DNA from: Nitrospiraceae bacterium UBA6905
Lineage (GTDB): Bacteria; Nitrospirota; Thermodesulfovibrionia; Thermodesulfovibrionales; UBA6898
Direction: 5' to 3'
DNA: 11,591 nt
Assembly: GCA_002451165.1 (NCBI GenBank)
Contig: DKBH01000055.1
Coordinates: 8,000 to 19,590 of the forward strand
The position numbers were made by a program, and so were the translations under genes. A model generated the notes under the pieces. That model was not told the origin of the DNA. It searched no databases and was given only the letters and a program-made list of their open reading frames with translations. Positions 1-6,629 of this stretch are shown in pieces. Position 1 is the stretch's first letter. Each line of letters starts with the position of its first letter.

Positions 1-405
1 TCCGCTGGAATTAAACCCTATTACCTTTACAAGGCAATTTTTCTTATTTTTAGAAGGGGTCGGAACTTTCCAGTTATAACTTGTTGCCGTGACATTTTTA
101 TCTATCACATACCATGTCAACCCATTATCAACAGAATATTTAAGTTTGAAATTTACCGCACCCGAAGCTGCACTCCACGTAATCGCGTATGTTGAACCTG
201 ATGCTAGTATCTCTCCTCCATTCGGAGTTAAGAGCGTTAGAGAATCGGAAAATACAGCGGCGGGATCGTTTACTGGCATACTCAATTTTTCTGAGTCGCT
301 CGGGCCCCCCGCTGTTTCCGCTTCAGCCGGTGAGAAAAGAACGAAAATGCCTAAAAGAAACAACATCGCAGTGCTTCCTAGTAATGAACTTCTTCCATTT
401 CTCAT
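1..405 (-). CDS. Secreted protein with PNGGE-type Ig-like domain, partial (3' end outside window)
   Basis: An open frame runs from an ATG at 405 down to base 1 without a stop, giving the first 135 residues of a longer protein. The start is well placed: an AAAGGAGGG Shine-Dalgarno sequence lies a few bases upstream. Residues 1-29 form a signal peptide (basic MRNGR, a hydrophobic stretch, then SPAEAE). Residues 56-135 are an Ig-like beta-sandwich of the Kre9/KNH-like (Ser-Thr-rich anchor) type: TLLTPNGGE, then a SGSTYAITW block, then FKLKYSVDNGLTW. Proteins with these modules are usually large, repetitive, exported surface or matrix proteins that carry many copies. The rest of this gene is not visible, so its overall architecture and function are unknown. 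Base composition is more AT-rich than the genes further right. I am confident it is coding and secreted, and fairly confident of the domain type. Confidence 0.8.
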   Translation of the reverse strand, partial: MRNGRSSLLGSTAMLFLLGIFVLFSPAEAETAGGPSDSEKLSMPVNDPAAVFSDSLTLLTPNGGEILASGSTYAITWSAASGAVNFKLKYSVDNGLTWYVIDKNVTATSYNWKVPTPSKNKKNCLVKVIGFNSSG

Positions 406-569
406 GATACCCTCCTTTAATTATTCTTACTCTGTTCTTATTTCAGAAAGCATTTTTCAAACATCTCCCATTTACGGAGCAGTAAACATCGTAAAAGAAA
501 ATCACTGCCTTGTGTGTCTTGGACTGCTCTTGGTCATAGAGAACGTCCTGTCAGCAGGTCAGACCTATT
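406..569. other. Intergenic leader of the PNGGE protein gene
   Basis: This AT-rich stretch lies between the remnant ending at 570 and the start codon at 405. Apart from the ribosome binding site next to the start I see no convincing promoter, hairpin or small gene. Confidence 0.4.
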
Positions 570-1224
570 TCATAACTGCCCTGCCAATACAGCTTTGATC
601 ATTTCCAACCGATCATTCAGCGCCTCTACCTCCGCTTGCTGTTGCATTATGATGTCCTGCTGAATCTAATGAGCGCCAATACCAATTCTGGCACCGATAG
701 TCCTCTTGCCGTGATTGAATGCGACGTTGCAGTACATACCAGTCCCGCTGAAAGGCTCATTATTGACCCTCCCGGCATACCGGAATTACTGGAAGCACTC
801 CAGAGGAAACAGGGGACCACACAGCACATGTCCCGCCGGCTGCTGAGCAGTTGCTACGATCCATCGCTTTTTTTCCATTCAAATTGCACATCGCGCAGCG
901 GGAAGAAATCAATGCCGGAGAGAGAAACTGTATCATCAAGGATAGTGACTTTTCATTGGTCATTGCGACGCTCTCTTCTTCCAACCAATATGCACAGCTG
1001 CCATTAGGATATTCAGGCTCATCGCAGAGTGAGAATATGAATATAGAGACCTTGGCACCGCTGAGGGAGGTGTTCTTCTTATAACTAATCTTCTTAGACG
1101 GCGCTTCAGAGACAGAAAACAGCTTCTTTTCTATGGTATCCCCCTCTATGACATTGGTTATTTCTGAAGGGAAAAAGGACCTTGCCGTTGGTCCTCTACA
1201 ACAATCCTGACGAAAGACAAAGGG
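570..1224 (-). pseudogene. Frame-shifted coding remnants, unrecognised
   Basis: No single frame spans this stretch, but coding-like pieces follow each other on the minus strand in different frames. About 1170-760 reads as a hydrophilic-then-mixed peptide containing EITNVIEGDTIEKKLFSVS and SLCDEPEYPNGSCAYWLEEE. About 775-570 reads, in another frame, as a piece with GMYCNVAFNHGKRTIGARIG, an in-frame TAG at 668-666, and a helical tail (QQQAEVEALNDRLEMIKAVL) ending at TGA 572-570. A short third-frame piece (ending RQGPFSLQK) bridges to the ORF upstream. The simplest reading is that these are the decayed 3' parts of the gene that starts at 1635, broken by several frameshifts and a stop. I do not recognise the family. 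Chance open frames or assembly errors are the alternatives. Confidence 0.3.
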
Positions 1225-1635
1225 CTATGTGCGGGGAGGAGAATGACCGGCTATGGTAAGGCTGAAACCTCCAAAGGGCTGTATCGTCTTCTCCTGAACG
1301 ACGTGCCGCAATCCGACATGCTCGACAGGGATATACCGATGCGGTATGAAGGTAGAGATAAGTAACGGAGTACTGACCGCTTCTGCATTACGCGGCAGAC
1401 CTTTTTTCTTTTTGATGATAACGGTGTCAATAGATGCAGACGTTTCATGCTGGTCGCCATCTTCAGCAGTGAGCACCTTTTCCAGGAAGAGATTAATGAC
1501 AAAAAGAAGCGGCACGGGTCTTTTTTCGCAACTTGAAACGACGTGCCGGGTATCAATTGTAATGGAAAGGGGGGAAAGCGTATATGCAGAAAACGCTATG
1601 AGCAAAAGAATTTTATGGAGCAAGCGCCTTTTCAT
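1225..1635 (-). CDS. Hypothetical exported protein, probably a broken gene's 5' part
   Basis: This 136-residue frame begins with a credible signal peptide or N-terminal membrane anchor (MKRRLLHKILLLIAFSAYTL). A hydrophilic region with a KKKK run and IDTVIIKKKKGLPRNAEAV follows. No catalytic motif or known domain is apparent. The ribosome binding site is poor (GAGA only). The frame closes at HSPPRT, but another minus frame overlapping its end stays open a little further, and a third frame continues beyond that. This suggests that the visible stop comes from a frameshift and the original protein was longer (see 570-1224). A plus-strand frame over the same bases looks less protein-like. I cannot assign a function. 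Confidence 0.4.
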   Translation of the reverse strand: MKRRLLHKILLLIAFSAYTLSPLSITIDTRHVVSSCEKRPVPLLFVINLFLEKVLTAEDGDQHETSASIDTVIIKKKKGLPRNAEAVSTPLLISTFIPHRYIPVEHVGLRHVVQEKTIQPFGGFSLTIAGHSPPRT

Positions 1636-1912
1636 GCTGTTTTCTCATAAAAAACCTATGCTACAAATAACCTGCTGCTGTGTACCTTATCAAAGGGCAG
1701 AGAATATTGCAAGACAAAGTGCAAAAAACCGCAGATTCATGACGTTACCATGACATCCTTATTTCGATATGAAGCTCCCGCTATCAGTTTTAAATGAACA
1801 TGTCTATTCCGCTTCTATCATGCAAAATATGTGTGGCGTTAGGGAAGAAACGAAATAAGTGGTGATTACCAGCAGGCTACATGCTGCGGAGCCGTGCTTC
1901 TCCAGCAGAAAG
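1636..1912. other. Intergenic region, AT-rich
   Basis: This separates the peroxidase terminator from the hypothetical ORF starting at 1635. I see no RNA gene or repeat. A weak promoter-like pair (TTGCAA, then TAAGGT) can be drawn on the minus strand, but it matches the consensus too poorly to call. Confidence 0.35.
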
Positions 1913-1939
1913 GCGGGGTGAGCGCACCACCCACCCCGC
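1913..1939 (-). terminator. Intrinsic terminator of the di-haem peroxidase gene
   Basis: A perfect 8-bp GC stem (1932-1939 with 1913-1920: GCGGGGTG / CACCCCGC) encloses an 11-base loop, and CTTTCT follows on the minus strand. It lies 15 bases past the TGA of the peroxidase gene. The U-tract is short, so efficiency may be modest. Confidence 0.6.
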
Positions 1940-1954
1940 ATATTCCTGTCAGAT

Positions 1955-3181
1955 TCAGGGCATGAAGCCGTCGCTCAGGGTCTTCATGAATGCAACGATC
2001 GCGTCCTCTTGGGCCCTGGTGAGATGGAGGTTGCCCAACTCCTTGGTGTTGACGTTGACAGGCACTTCCGGAACGGGCCAACAGCCCTGTGCGAGCGCAT
2101 CCTCTATGGGAGTGAAGGCACTCACACAGGGCGGCTTGGCATCCCTCGTGTTGTAAAAGTGCACAATCTGCCACAAGCTCTTGAAGTAACCGTTATGGCC
2201 ATACGCCTTACTCTGCGGGCCCAGGGCAGAAGCCCACTTATCCACGTTGCGCAGCGTAGGGACCTTCATCTTGCCGTTATTTGCAGCGGCATACTGCTGA
2301 TAGTCCACCCGTGAGGCAAGGAACCCGCCCAGCCCCAGATCGATCCAGGCAAAGCCCAGCGGGTTGAAGGCAGGCTCACTGTAGAAGGGGTTCATCGGAT
2401 TCCTCGGAACACCCAGGTTGTCATAGGTAAAGTCGGTGAACAGCGGCGGCTCACCATTCGGTCCCGGGTCGAGGACATGGCAGTTGGCGCATTTGCCTTT
2501 TGACTTAAAAAGATTCATTCCCTGCTTTTCCTCTTTCGTGAGGTCGATCTGCCCCTTCAGGAATGCATCGTACCTCGAGGTGAACTGGTTCACCTCCGTC
2601 GAGCCCTCGTAGGCAGCGACAGAAAGGCCGACACAGTCATAGGCGGCGCTCACGTTTGCCGGGGCACAGGCATCGGAGCCGCAGACCTGTGTGAACAGAC
2701 TCGCATAGGTGCTGACGCATATCCTTGCCACCACCTCTGCGGCACTCGGCAGGGCCTGTTCGAGGGGATTGAGGAACGGCCCCAAGGCCTGCTCTGCGGC
2801 GGGGCTGCCGAGTACCTCGCCCGTTGCCCTGCCGTCCCAGAAATTGCCGCCGATGAAAAGGGCTTCCTTTTTCTGAATCACGTAGTGAAGGATCGGGCTT
2901 GGTGTTGCATAGGCGGCTGACGGCGGTTTGCGGTTGCCGAACAGACCGGCGACTGAGCCCTCATACACGGCGCCTCCTGCGTTGATGGCTGCATCAGGAC
3001 CGGTCCAGCCTGCATCCGGCCCGTGGCAGGCCGCGCATGACTGGTTGTTGTTGACAGAAAGATTCGTGTCAAAGAAGATGGACTTGCCCAGCTGCTCTGA
3101 TGGTGTAAGCGCCGAAGCACTTCCTCCTATGATAAGCATGAGAAAAAAAATACTTAAAACTATGGATATCTTTCTTGTCAT
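1955..3181 (-). CDS. Di-haem cytochrome c peroxidase / MauG-family protein, periplasmic
   Basis: The product is a 408-residue exported c-type cytochrome. Di-haem peroxidases of this family reduce hydrogen peroxide with electrons from small cytochromes or quinol; MauG-like members oxidise other substrates. The signal peptide is residues 1-24 (MTRKISIVLSIFFLMLIIGG, cleavage near SASA). Two covalent haem sites are visible: CAACH at 49-53, after the typical LGKSIFFDTNLS segment, and CANCH at 231-235, after GMNLFKSKGK. Other family hallmarks are GGNFWDGRATG (111-121), KVPTLRNV and YGHNGYFKSL near the second domain, and a C-terminal DAIVAFMKTLSDGF. Four extra cysteines sit between the haem domains (about 155, 167, 172, 183) and could form disulfides. 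The start at 3181 is preferred over an upstream ATG at 3220 because GAGGAGG precedes it at proper spacing and the signal peptide begins there. It lies downstream of a riboswitch-like leader. Substrate is uncertain. Confidence 0.92.
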   Translation of the reverse strand: MTRKISIVLSIFFLMLIIGGSASALTPSEQLGKSIFFDTNLSVNNNQSCAACHGPDAGWTGPDAAINAGGAVYEGSVAGLFGNRKPPSAAYATPSPILHYVIQKKEALFIGGNFWDGRATGEVLGSPAAEQALGPFLNPLEQALPSAAEVVARICVSTYASLFTQVCGSDACAPANVSAAYDCVGLSVAAYEGSTEVNQFTSRYDAFLKGQIDLTKEEKQGMNLFKSKGKCANCHVLDPGPNGEPPLFTDFTYDNLGVPRNPMNPFYSEPAFNPLGFAWIDLGLGGFLASRVDYQQYAAANNGKMKVPTLRNVDKWASALGPQSKAYGHNGYFKSLWQIVHFYNTRDAKPPCVSAFTPIEDALAQGCWPVPEVPVNVNTKELGNLHLTRAQEDAIVAFMKTLSDGFMP

Positions 3182-3278
3182 GATTTCCTCCTCTTCCTCA
3201 TATGCTGCAGTCCCCGGCAAAGAATTTTTCCCTCTTTACCCATCATTCGTTGCTGAGGTTTTGTGTTTCCTGGCCAAT

Positions 3279-3478
3279 CTACCCTTCGAGGCGGAAGATT
3301 GAAACGTTAAACAATATCGTTGGCGGCTTTTTCTTCCCATCGACTTCTTCCTTTTCTATATCCGTATCCGTCTGTCTACCACCTCCTTTGCATCGATTAT
3401 GCCTGGAGTGATTCCTGAACCGTCCTTTTCGTCCAATGCCTGTACATCCTCTTCAATCTGCGCTGCAGGTAAAAATTG
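3279..3478 (-). pseudogene. Degraded small ORF between riboswitch and peroxidase gene
   Basis: On the minus strand, 3478-3356 reads in one frame as a coding-like peptide containing AQIEEDVQALDEKDGSGITP and KEVVDRRIRI, with a stop at 3358-3356. The adjacent frame then carries DIEKEEVDGKKKPPTILFN and ends FRLEG at stop 3281-3279. One shift near 3360 would join them. There is no start codon behind the in-frame TAG at 3481-3479, although that frame stays coding-like further upstream into the aptamer (MAELPKEMTFGMLG from 3547). An AGGAGGTGG sequence at about 3390 has no usable start after it. It may be the remains of the gene originally controlled by the riboswitch. The family is not recognised. 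Confidence 0.3.
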
Positions 3479-3506
3479 CTAATGCATGTCGCCGAGAGAA
3501 GAAATA

Positions 3507-3543
3507 CCGAGCATACCAAAGGTCATTTCCTTCGGCAGCTCGG
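3507..3543 (-). terminator. Riboswitch expression-platform hairpin (terminator-like)
   Basis: CCGAGC (3543-3538) pairs with GCTCGG (3512-3507), and inside it CCGAAGG (3535-3529) pairs with CCTTTGG (3522-3516) around AAATGA. That gives 13 pairs, followed by a loose T-rich tail (TATTTCTTCT). Its 5' arm is the conserved 3' part of the aptamer and the 3' strand of P1, so the two folds exclude each other. If the hairpin terminates transcription, ligand binding should switch the gene on. The poor U-tract makes termination uncertain. Confidence 0.5.
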
Positions 3544-3613
3544 CCATCTCATACTAAGATCCGCCGCTTTCCGCCCCCTCCTTCCAGAAGGTTTGGCTTT
3601 GTCCGGAAACCTT
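3519..3613 (-). promoter_or_regulatory. GEMM-I (cyclic di-GMP-I type) riboswitch aptamer
   Basis: The minus-strand sequence carries the ordered GEMM-I signature: CCAAACC, a small hairpin, GGGGGCGGAAAGC, then CGGATCT, a 7-base loop, AGATGGCCGAGCTGCCGAAGG. P1 can form from AAGGTTTCC (3613-3605) with GGAAA (3530-3526) and CCTT (3522-3519), with TGA bulged. The third stem is GG-ATCT / AGAT-G-GCC. Against the Vibrio Vc2 aptamer, the two positions equivalent to G21 and C46 are C (3596) and G (3571), a pair-preserving swap. The base equivalent to G20 remains G (3597), which would favour c-di-GMP over cGAMP. The alignment was made by eye and the Vc2 numbering is from memory. A promoter lies just upstream and the next intact gene downstream is the di-haem peroxidase, matching the known use of this class in front of cytochrome genes in Geobacter-like bacteria. 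Confidence 0.68.
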
Positions 3614-3656
3614 ACGCCGGATTATTTATCCGCAATATCTTCCCTTCTTGATTACA

Positions 3657-3685
3657 TTGATATCGCAATATAGTGAAGATGTCAA
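3657..3685 (-). promoter_or_regulatory. Sigma-70-type promoter for riboswitch/peroxidase transcript
   Basis: A perfect -35 box TTGACA (3685-3680), a 17-base spacer and -10 box TATCAA (3662-3657) lie on the minus strand. Transcription would start near 3650, some 40 bases before P1 of the riboswitch, which is the normal arrangement for a leader aptamer. Confidence 0.6.
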
Positions 3686-4135
3686 GTTTCAGTTTTAGGT
3701 TTTAATTTTGGGATTATTTGAAATTTGTGGCAATAATGTTACTTTGCGGCTTCATATGCCGATAACCACCCGGCATTGCTGCAATGAACATTGCGGATGC
3801 CGTCGCCATAAACATGTCCTGGCGAATCCGGATTGTTATTGACTATCGGAAGCATGCGAGACTGTTCAAGTAATGAAGTTCCCTCTTCCCTACGGACATC
3901 CTTAGTTCATACATCCCTGTTTCTACCGTTAAGTGTTCATGCTTCCATCTGCACAAGGAGTCGCATATAGTCTCAATGTCCTTAGGCACCGCGGCAGCAT
4001 GAGGATGCAGTCAAATCCGACTGGATGGAGTTCCGTGCCAGCGGCACAGCCGTAGAATACAAAAAAAAACGGACAAAACCGCTGCGATGAAAAGCTTCAG
4101 ACGCTCCCGATGCCTCGTGGTGACGTTACAATTAT
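3686..4135. other. Non-coding gap, 450 bases
   Basis: No plausible gene, tRNA or long repeat is visible on either strand. It contains a short palindrome (GTGCC/GGCAC, 4035-4047) and an A9 run (4062-4070), but their order does not make a terminator for either strand. Confidence 0.4.
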
Positions 4136-4290
4136 TAGAACCTGTCTCAAAATTGAATTATTGCAAAAAAGGCTGTCATGCCCGCGAAAGCGGGCATCCA
4201 GAAATCCTTGAAAACACTGGATTCCCGTCTGCACGGGAATGACGATAAAAGACCAGACAATGATAAGTTGTGATTTTGAGATAGGTTCTA
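4136..4290. mobile_element. MITE-like element with REP-type hairpins
   Basis: The terminal inverted repeats are 18 bases long and match at 17 (4136-4153 TAGAACCTGTCTCAAAAT against the complement of 4273-4290). The outermost TA on both sides could be a TA target duplication, leaving GAACC..GGTTC ends. Inside are two hairpins, ATGCCCGC-gaaa-GCGGGCAT (4178-4197) and ATTCCCGT-ctgc-ACGGGAAT (4221-4240), each within a GTCAT..ATCCAG-type unit. The two units face each other, as in a BIME. There is no transposase, so any movement would need a partner element elsewhere. It sits 21 bases past the stop of the GT-C/TPR gene and could fold into one long stem-loop in its transcript. Confidence 0.7.
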
Positions 4291-4311
4291 TAAACCGGGA
4301 TGGTCCCTGCA

Positions 4312-5757
4312 TCAGATTTCCGGCTCTGCGTCCGGATTGCCGGTCGTGAACTTGATCATTGCCCGGTCCAGATTCTCCCGTGCCGTGCGGTAGCCGGGGT
4401 CCGCGGCAAGGGCGCGCTCAAAACAGGGAATCGCAAGGTCCCAGCGCTGCGCCTTCATGTAGGCCACGCCCAAGTTGTTATTGACGCGGGGCTTGTCAGG
4501 GGAAGCGCCGGCTGCAGATGCCCATAAGGCGACCTCCGAGGTATAATCGGCATTGCGGGCAACGGTGGCGCCGGACATAACCATGATCAGAAGCCCGGCA
4601 ACAACTGCAACAGAACGGGCAGCTGCAGCCCCTCTAGCAGCGATGCGCGCAGCCGCCATGGATGCTATGAGCCCGACGCCGAAAAGTGCCGGGTAGAAGT
4701 GCCGTTCAGAGACAGGCTCGTGACGCAGCGGCATAAGGTAGACCGGGAGCAGGAATATCATGATCCAGGCAAGTCCCCAGAGCAAATGAGGACTCCTGAG
4801 ACGCAGCCTCCACGCCCCGGCAAACAGCGCTGCCAGTGCCAGGGCAAGCGCCAGGCGCCGCAACCCATGCAGGTCCTGCGGGCTCAGGTCAGGATCGATG
4901 CTGAGCGGTGCGAGCAAAGGCAGGCGTTCAGCAAAATACCTGAGAGCCGGCAGCAGAGAAGGCTCGGTCACGCGTCCCTGGACAATCACTCGTGAAACGC
5001 TCACCAGGTTTGCATAGCCATCGTGCGCTATGAGCCACAGCGAGGCTGTAGCGGCTAACGCCCAATAGATGCCCGTGCGCCTGAGGGCCGGAATCAGCCG
5101 TGCCGAGCTGAAGGGCCTATCAGTCAGATCTGCCCGCGACCACTCGAAGAGAAACAGGGCCGCCGGTAACACTATCATGGTCTCCCGGGTCAGCACAGCC
5201 GCGATAAAACACATTGCAGCGCCACCCATCAGTATCACCCTTGCACCCGCCTTTGCTTCCCGGGACCCGCGGACATGAAATGCCAGCGCAGCGAGTACAA
5301 ACAGTGTGGACAACGCGACCGAACGCCCAGAAATATAGGTGACCGCCTCCGTGGCAAGGGGATGAAGGGCCAGAACAGCAGCACACCCTGCCGCTACAGT
5401 ACTCTTCGCTGTGTCAGGCACACCGGGAAAGACGCGTGTGCACAGATCCCGCGCCACACGATACGCCAGCACCAGGGTCAGGAGATGAACGCCGAGACTG
5501 AAAAGGTGATGGCCAAAGGGGATGTTTCCCCATACTTCGCCCAGAGAGCGCGAGATAATATAGCTGGCCTTGAGCAGCGGGCGGATACGATAGGCAAGAG
5601 AATCGCGCCACATTGCCCAGCCCTGTGCTGCCGGGTCCGCCTCCAGCAGGTGGTCGTCGAACTGCAGGGGCCCCACCAGCCCGTTCAAGTAGGAGAGGAC
5701 CGTGATGGCCACCAGACCCGGCGCCCACAGACTGCGCTGCACCGCACGGGCGGACAT
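4312..5757 (-). CDS. GT-C-like polytopic membrane protein with C-terminal TPR
   Basis: This 481-residue protein has about ten hydrophobic segments up to residue 400 and one or two TPR motifs at about 425-470 (NNLGVAYMKAQRWDLAIPCFERAL). It resembles bacterial relatives of the TMTC/protein O-mannosyltransferase type. An acidic FDD motif lies in the first periplasmic loop (33-35), where GT-C enzymes keep a catalytic or metal-binding Asp. HPLATEAVTYISGR (132-145) is the loop conserved in TMTC-like proteins, RET follows at 191-193, and SERHFYPA is at 350-357. Such enzymes transfer sugars from a lipid carrier to proteins or glycans outside the cytoplasm. Its ATG shares a base with the TAA of the carboxypeptidase gene (TAATG), so the two are probably translationally coupled. 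The TPR part is short compared with TMTC proteins. Activity and acceptor are not known. Confidence 0.75.
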   Translation of the reverse strand: MSARAVQRSLWAPGLVAITVLSYLNGLVGPLQFDDHLLEADPAAQGWAMWRDSLAYRIRPLLKASYIISRSLGEVWGNIPFGHHLFSLGVHLLTLVLAYRVARDLCTRVFPGVPDTAKSTVAAGCAAVLALHPLATEAVTYISGRSVALSTLFVLAALAFHVRGSREAKAGARVILMGGAAMCFIAAVLTRETMIVLPAALFLFEWSRADLTDRPFSSARLIPALRRTGIYWALAATASLWLIAHDGYANLVSVSRVIVQGRVTEPSLLPALRYFAERLPLLAPLSIDPDLSPQDLHGLRRLALALALAALFAGAWRLRLRSPHLLWGLAWIMIFLLPVYLMPLRHEPVSERHFYPALFGVGLIASMAAARIAARGAAAARSVAVVAGLLIMVMSGATVARNADYTSEVALWASAAGASPDKPRVNNNLGVAYMKAQRWDLAIPCFERALAADPGYRTARENLDRAMIKFTTGNPDAEPEI

Positions 5758-6629
5758 TATTGAAAAGACCCGTCTCGCGGCGGGTGACTCTGCGCCATCT
5801 CAAAACCAGCATCCAGCAATCTGATCGCCCTTTCCCAACGGTCCTCCGCAGCAAGCAGGATCAGCAGGACCTCAACACCGTCCTGCCGCGCAAGGGCTAT
5901 GAGGCACTGTCCGGCGCGGGCAGTATAACCGGTCTTCAGTCCCACCACTCCCGGATATACGCCCAGCAGGTGGTTTGTACTCTTCAAGGAAAATAGCCGC
6001 CCCCCATCGGCAGTCGCGACCTGCATCTCACGGGTTGCAGCAAGCTCCAGAATGCGTTGATGCCGCATCGCGGCATCCGCCAGCAGCATCAGGTCCTTGG
6101 CTGTTGTCTTCTGCGAAGGATGGTCGTGACCGCAGGGGTCTTTGAACAGGGTCGCTGCCATACCGAGTCGCTGGGCAAGCTTGTTCATCCGGTTCACTGC
6201 TCTCCGGGGCGAGCCTGCTACATGCTCTGCCAATGCATAACAGGCATCATTGGCAGAAACGATCAGCGTGGCAGCGAGCAGATCATCACTTCTGAGCTTT
6301 TCACCCTCACGAAGCCCGAGGCGCGAGCCGGTCTGATTGGCAGCAGCCCGGGAGATACGAACAACGCCATTGCGGCGCGCAGGATCCGATTCCATTACGA
6401 CAACGGCAAGAGCAAGCTTGGCTAAACTGGCAGGCGCCAAGGGTCGGGTGGCGGAATCGGCAATCTCAACGTGACCTGCAACCCTCAGCAGAACCGCACC
6501 TGCGGCGGGCTCGTTCTGGAATGCGAAGCTCCAAGCGCTTCCCAAGAGCAGGAACAAGACACAAAGGAAGGGGATCACTCTGAAGTAACGCCAAGCGGAA
6601 CCTGGAATACTTACCACTACTACTTGCAA
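5757..6629 (-). CDS. D-alanyl-D-alanine carboxypeptidase, peptidase S11 (penicillin-binding protein)
   Basis: This 290-residue exported serine peptidase should trim the terminal D-Ala of peptidoglycan stem peptides in the periplasm. All three active-site motifs are present: SLAK (nucleophile S68, K71), SAN (S125-N127) and KTG (232-234) in GLKTGYTARAGQC. Residues 17-36 form a signal peptide or anchor (RVIPFLCVLFLLLG). The C-terminal beta-rich domain and amphipathic anchor of PBP5/6 are missing, so it resembles the short DacF-like members. The only start that keeps the whole signal peptide is a TTG at 6629, inside the end of the preceding gene (10-base overlap), with GGAAG about 11 bases upstream. 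Coupled translation is likely. A GTG at residue 18 is a weaker alternative. It belongs to the 8112-4312 run. Confidence 0.92.
   Translation of the reverse strand: MQVVVVSIPGSAWRYFRVIPFLCVLFLLLGSAWSFAFQNEPAAGAVLLRVAGHVEIADSATRPLAPASLAKLALAVVVMESDPARRNGVVRISRAAANQTGSRLGLREGEKLRSDDLLAATLIVSANDACYALAEHVAGSPRRAVNRMNKLAQRLGMAATLFKDPCGHDHPSQKTTAKDLMLLADAAMRHQRILELAATREMQVATADGGRLFSLKSTNHLLGVYPGVVGLKTGYTARAGQCLIALARQDGVEVLLILLAAEDRWERAIRLLDAGFEMAQSHPPRDGSFQ

Noticed and set aside
1346..1753. Plus-strand 135-residue frame
   Set aside because: It lies opposite the signal-peptide ORF, has irregular composition and no domain; the minus-strand reading is more protein-like, though weak.
3182..3220. Earlier ATG for the peroxidase
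   Set aside because: It would put an acidic extension (EEEEE) in front of the signal peptide and use up the real ribosome binding site as coding sequence.
4035..4070. Palindrome plus A9 run as a terminator
   Set aside because: On the minus strand the T-run comes before the hairpin; on the plus strand the run is A, so neither direction fits.
4097..4312. A 71-residue minus-strand frame
   Set aside because: It is a translation of the MITE/REP repeat (VIPVQTGIQ..FRGHD), a well-known kind of spurious protein.
4312..5763. Several plus-strand frames of 69-162 residues
   Set aside because: They are antisense shadows of the GT-C/TPR gene, rich in Arg, Gln and Pro, without ribosome binding sites or motifs.
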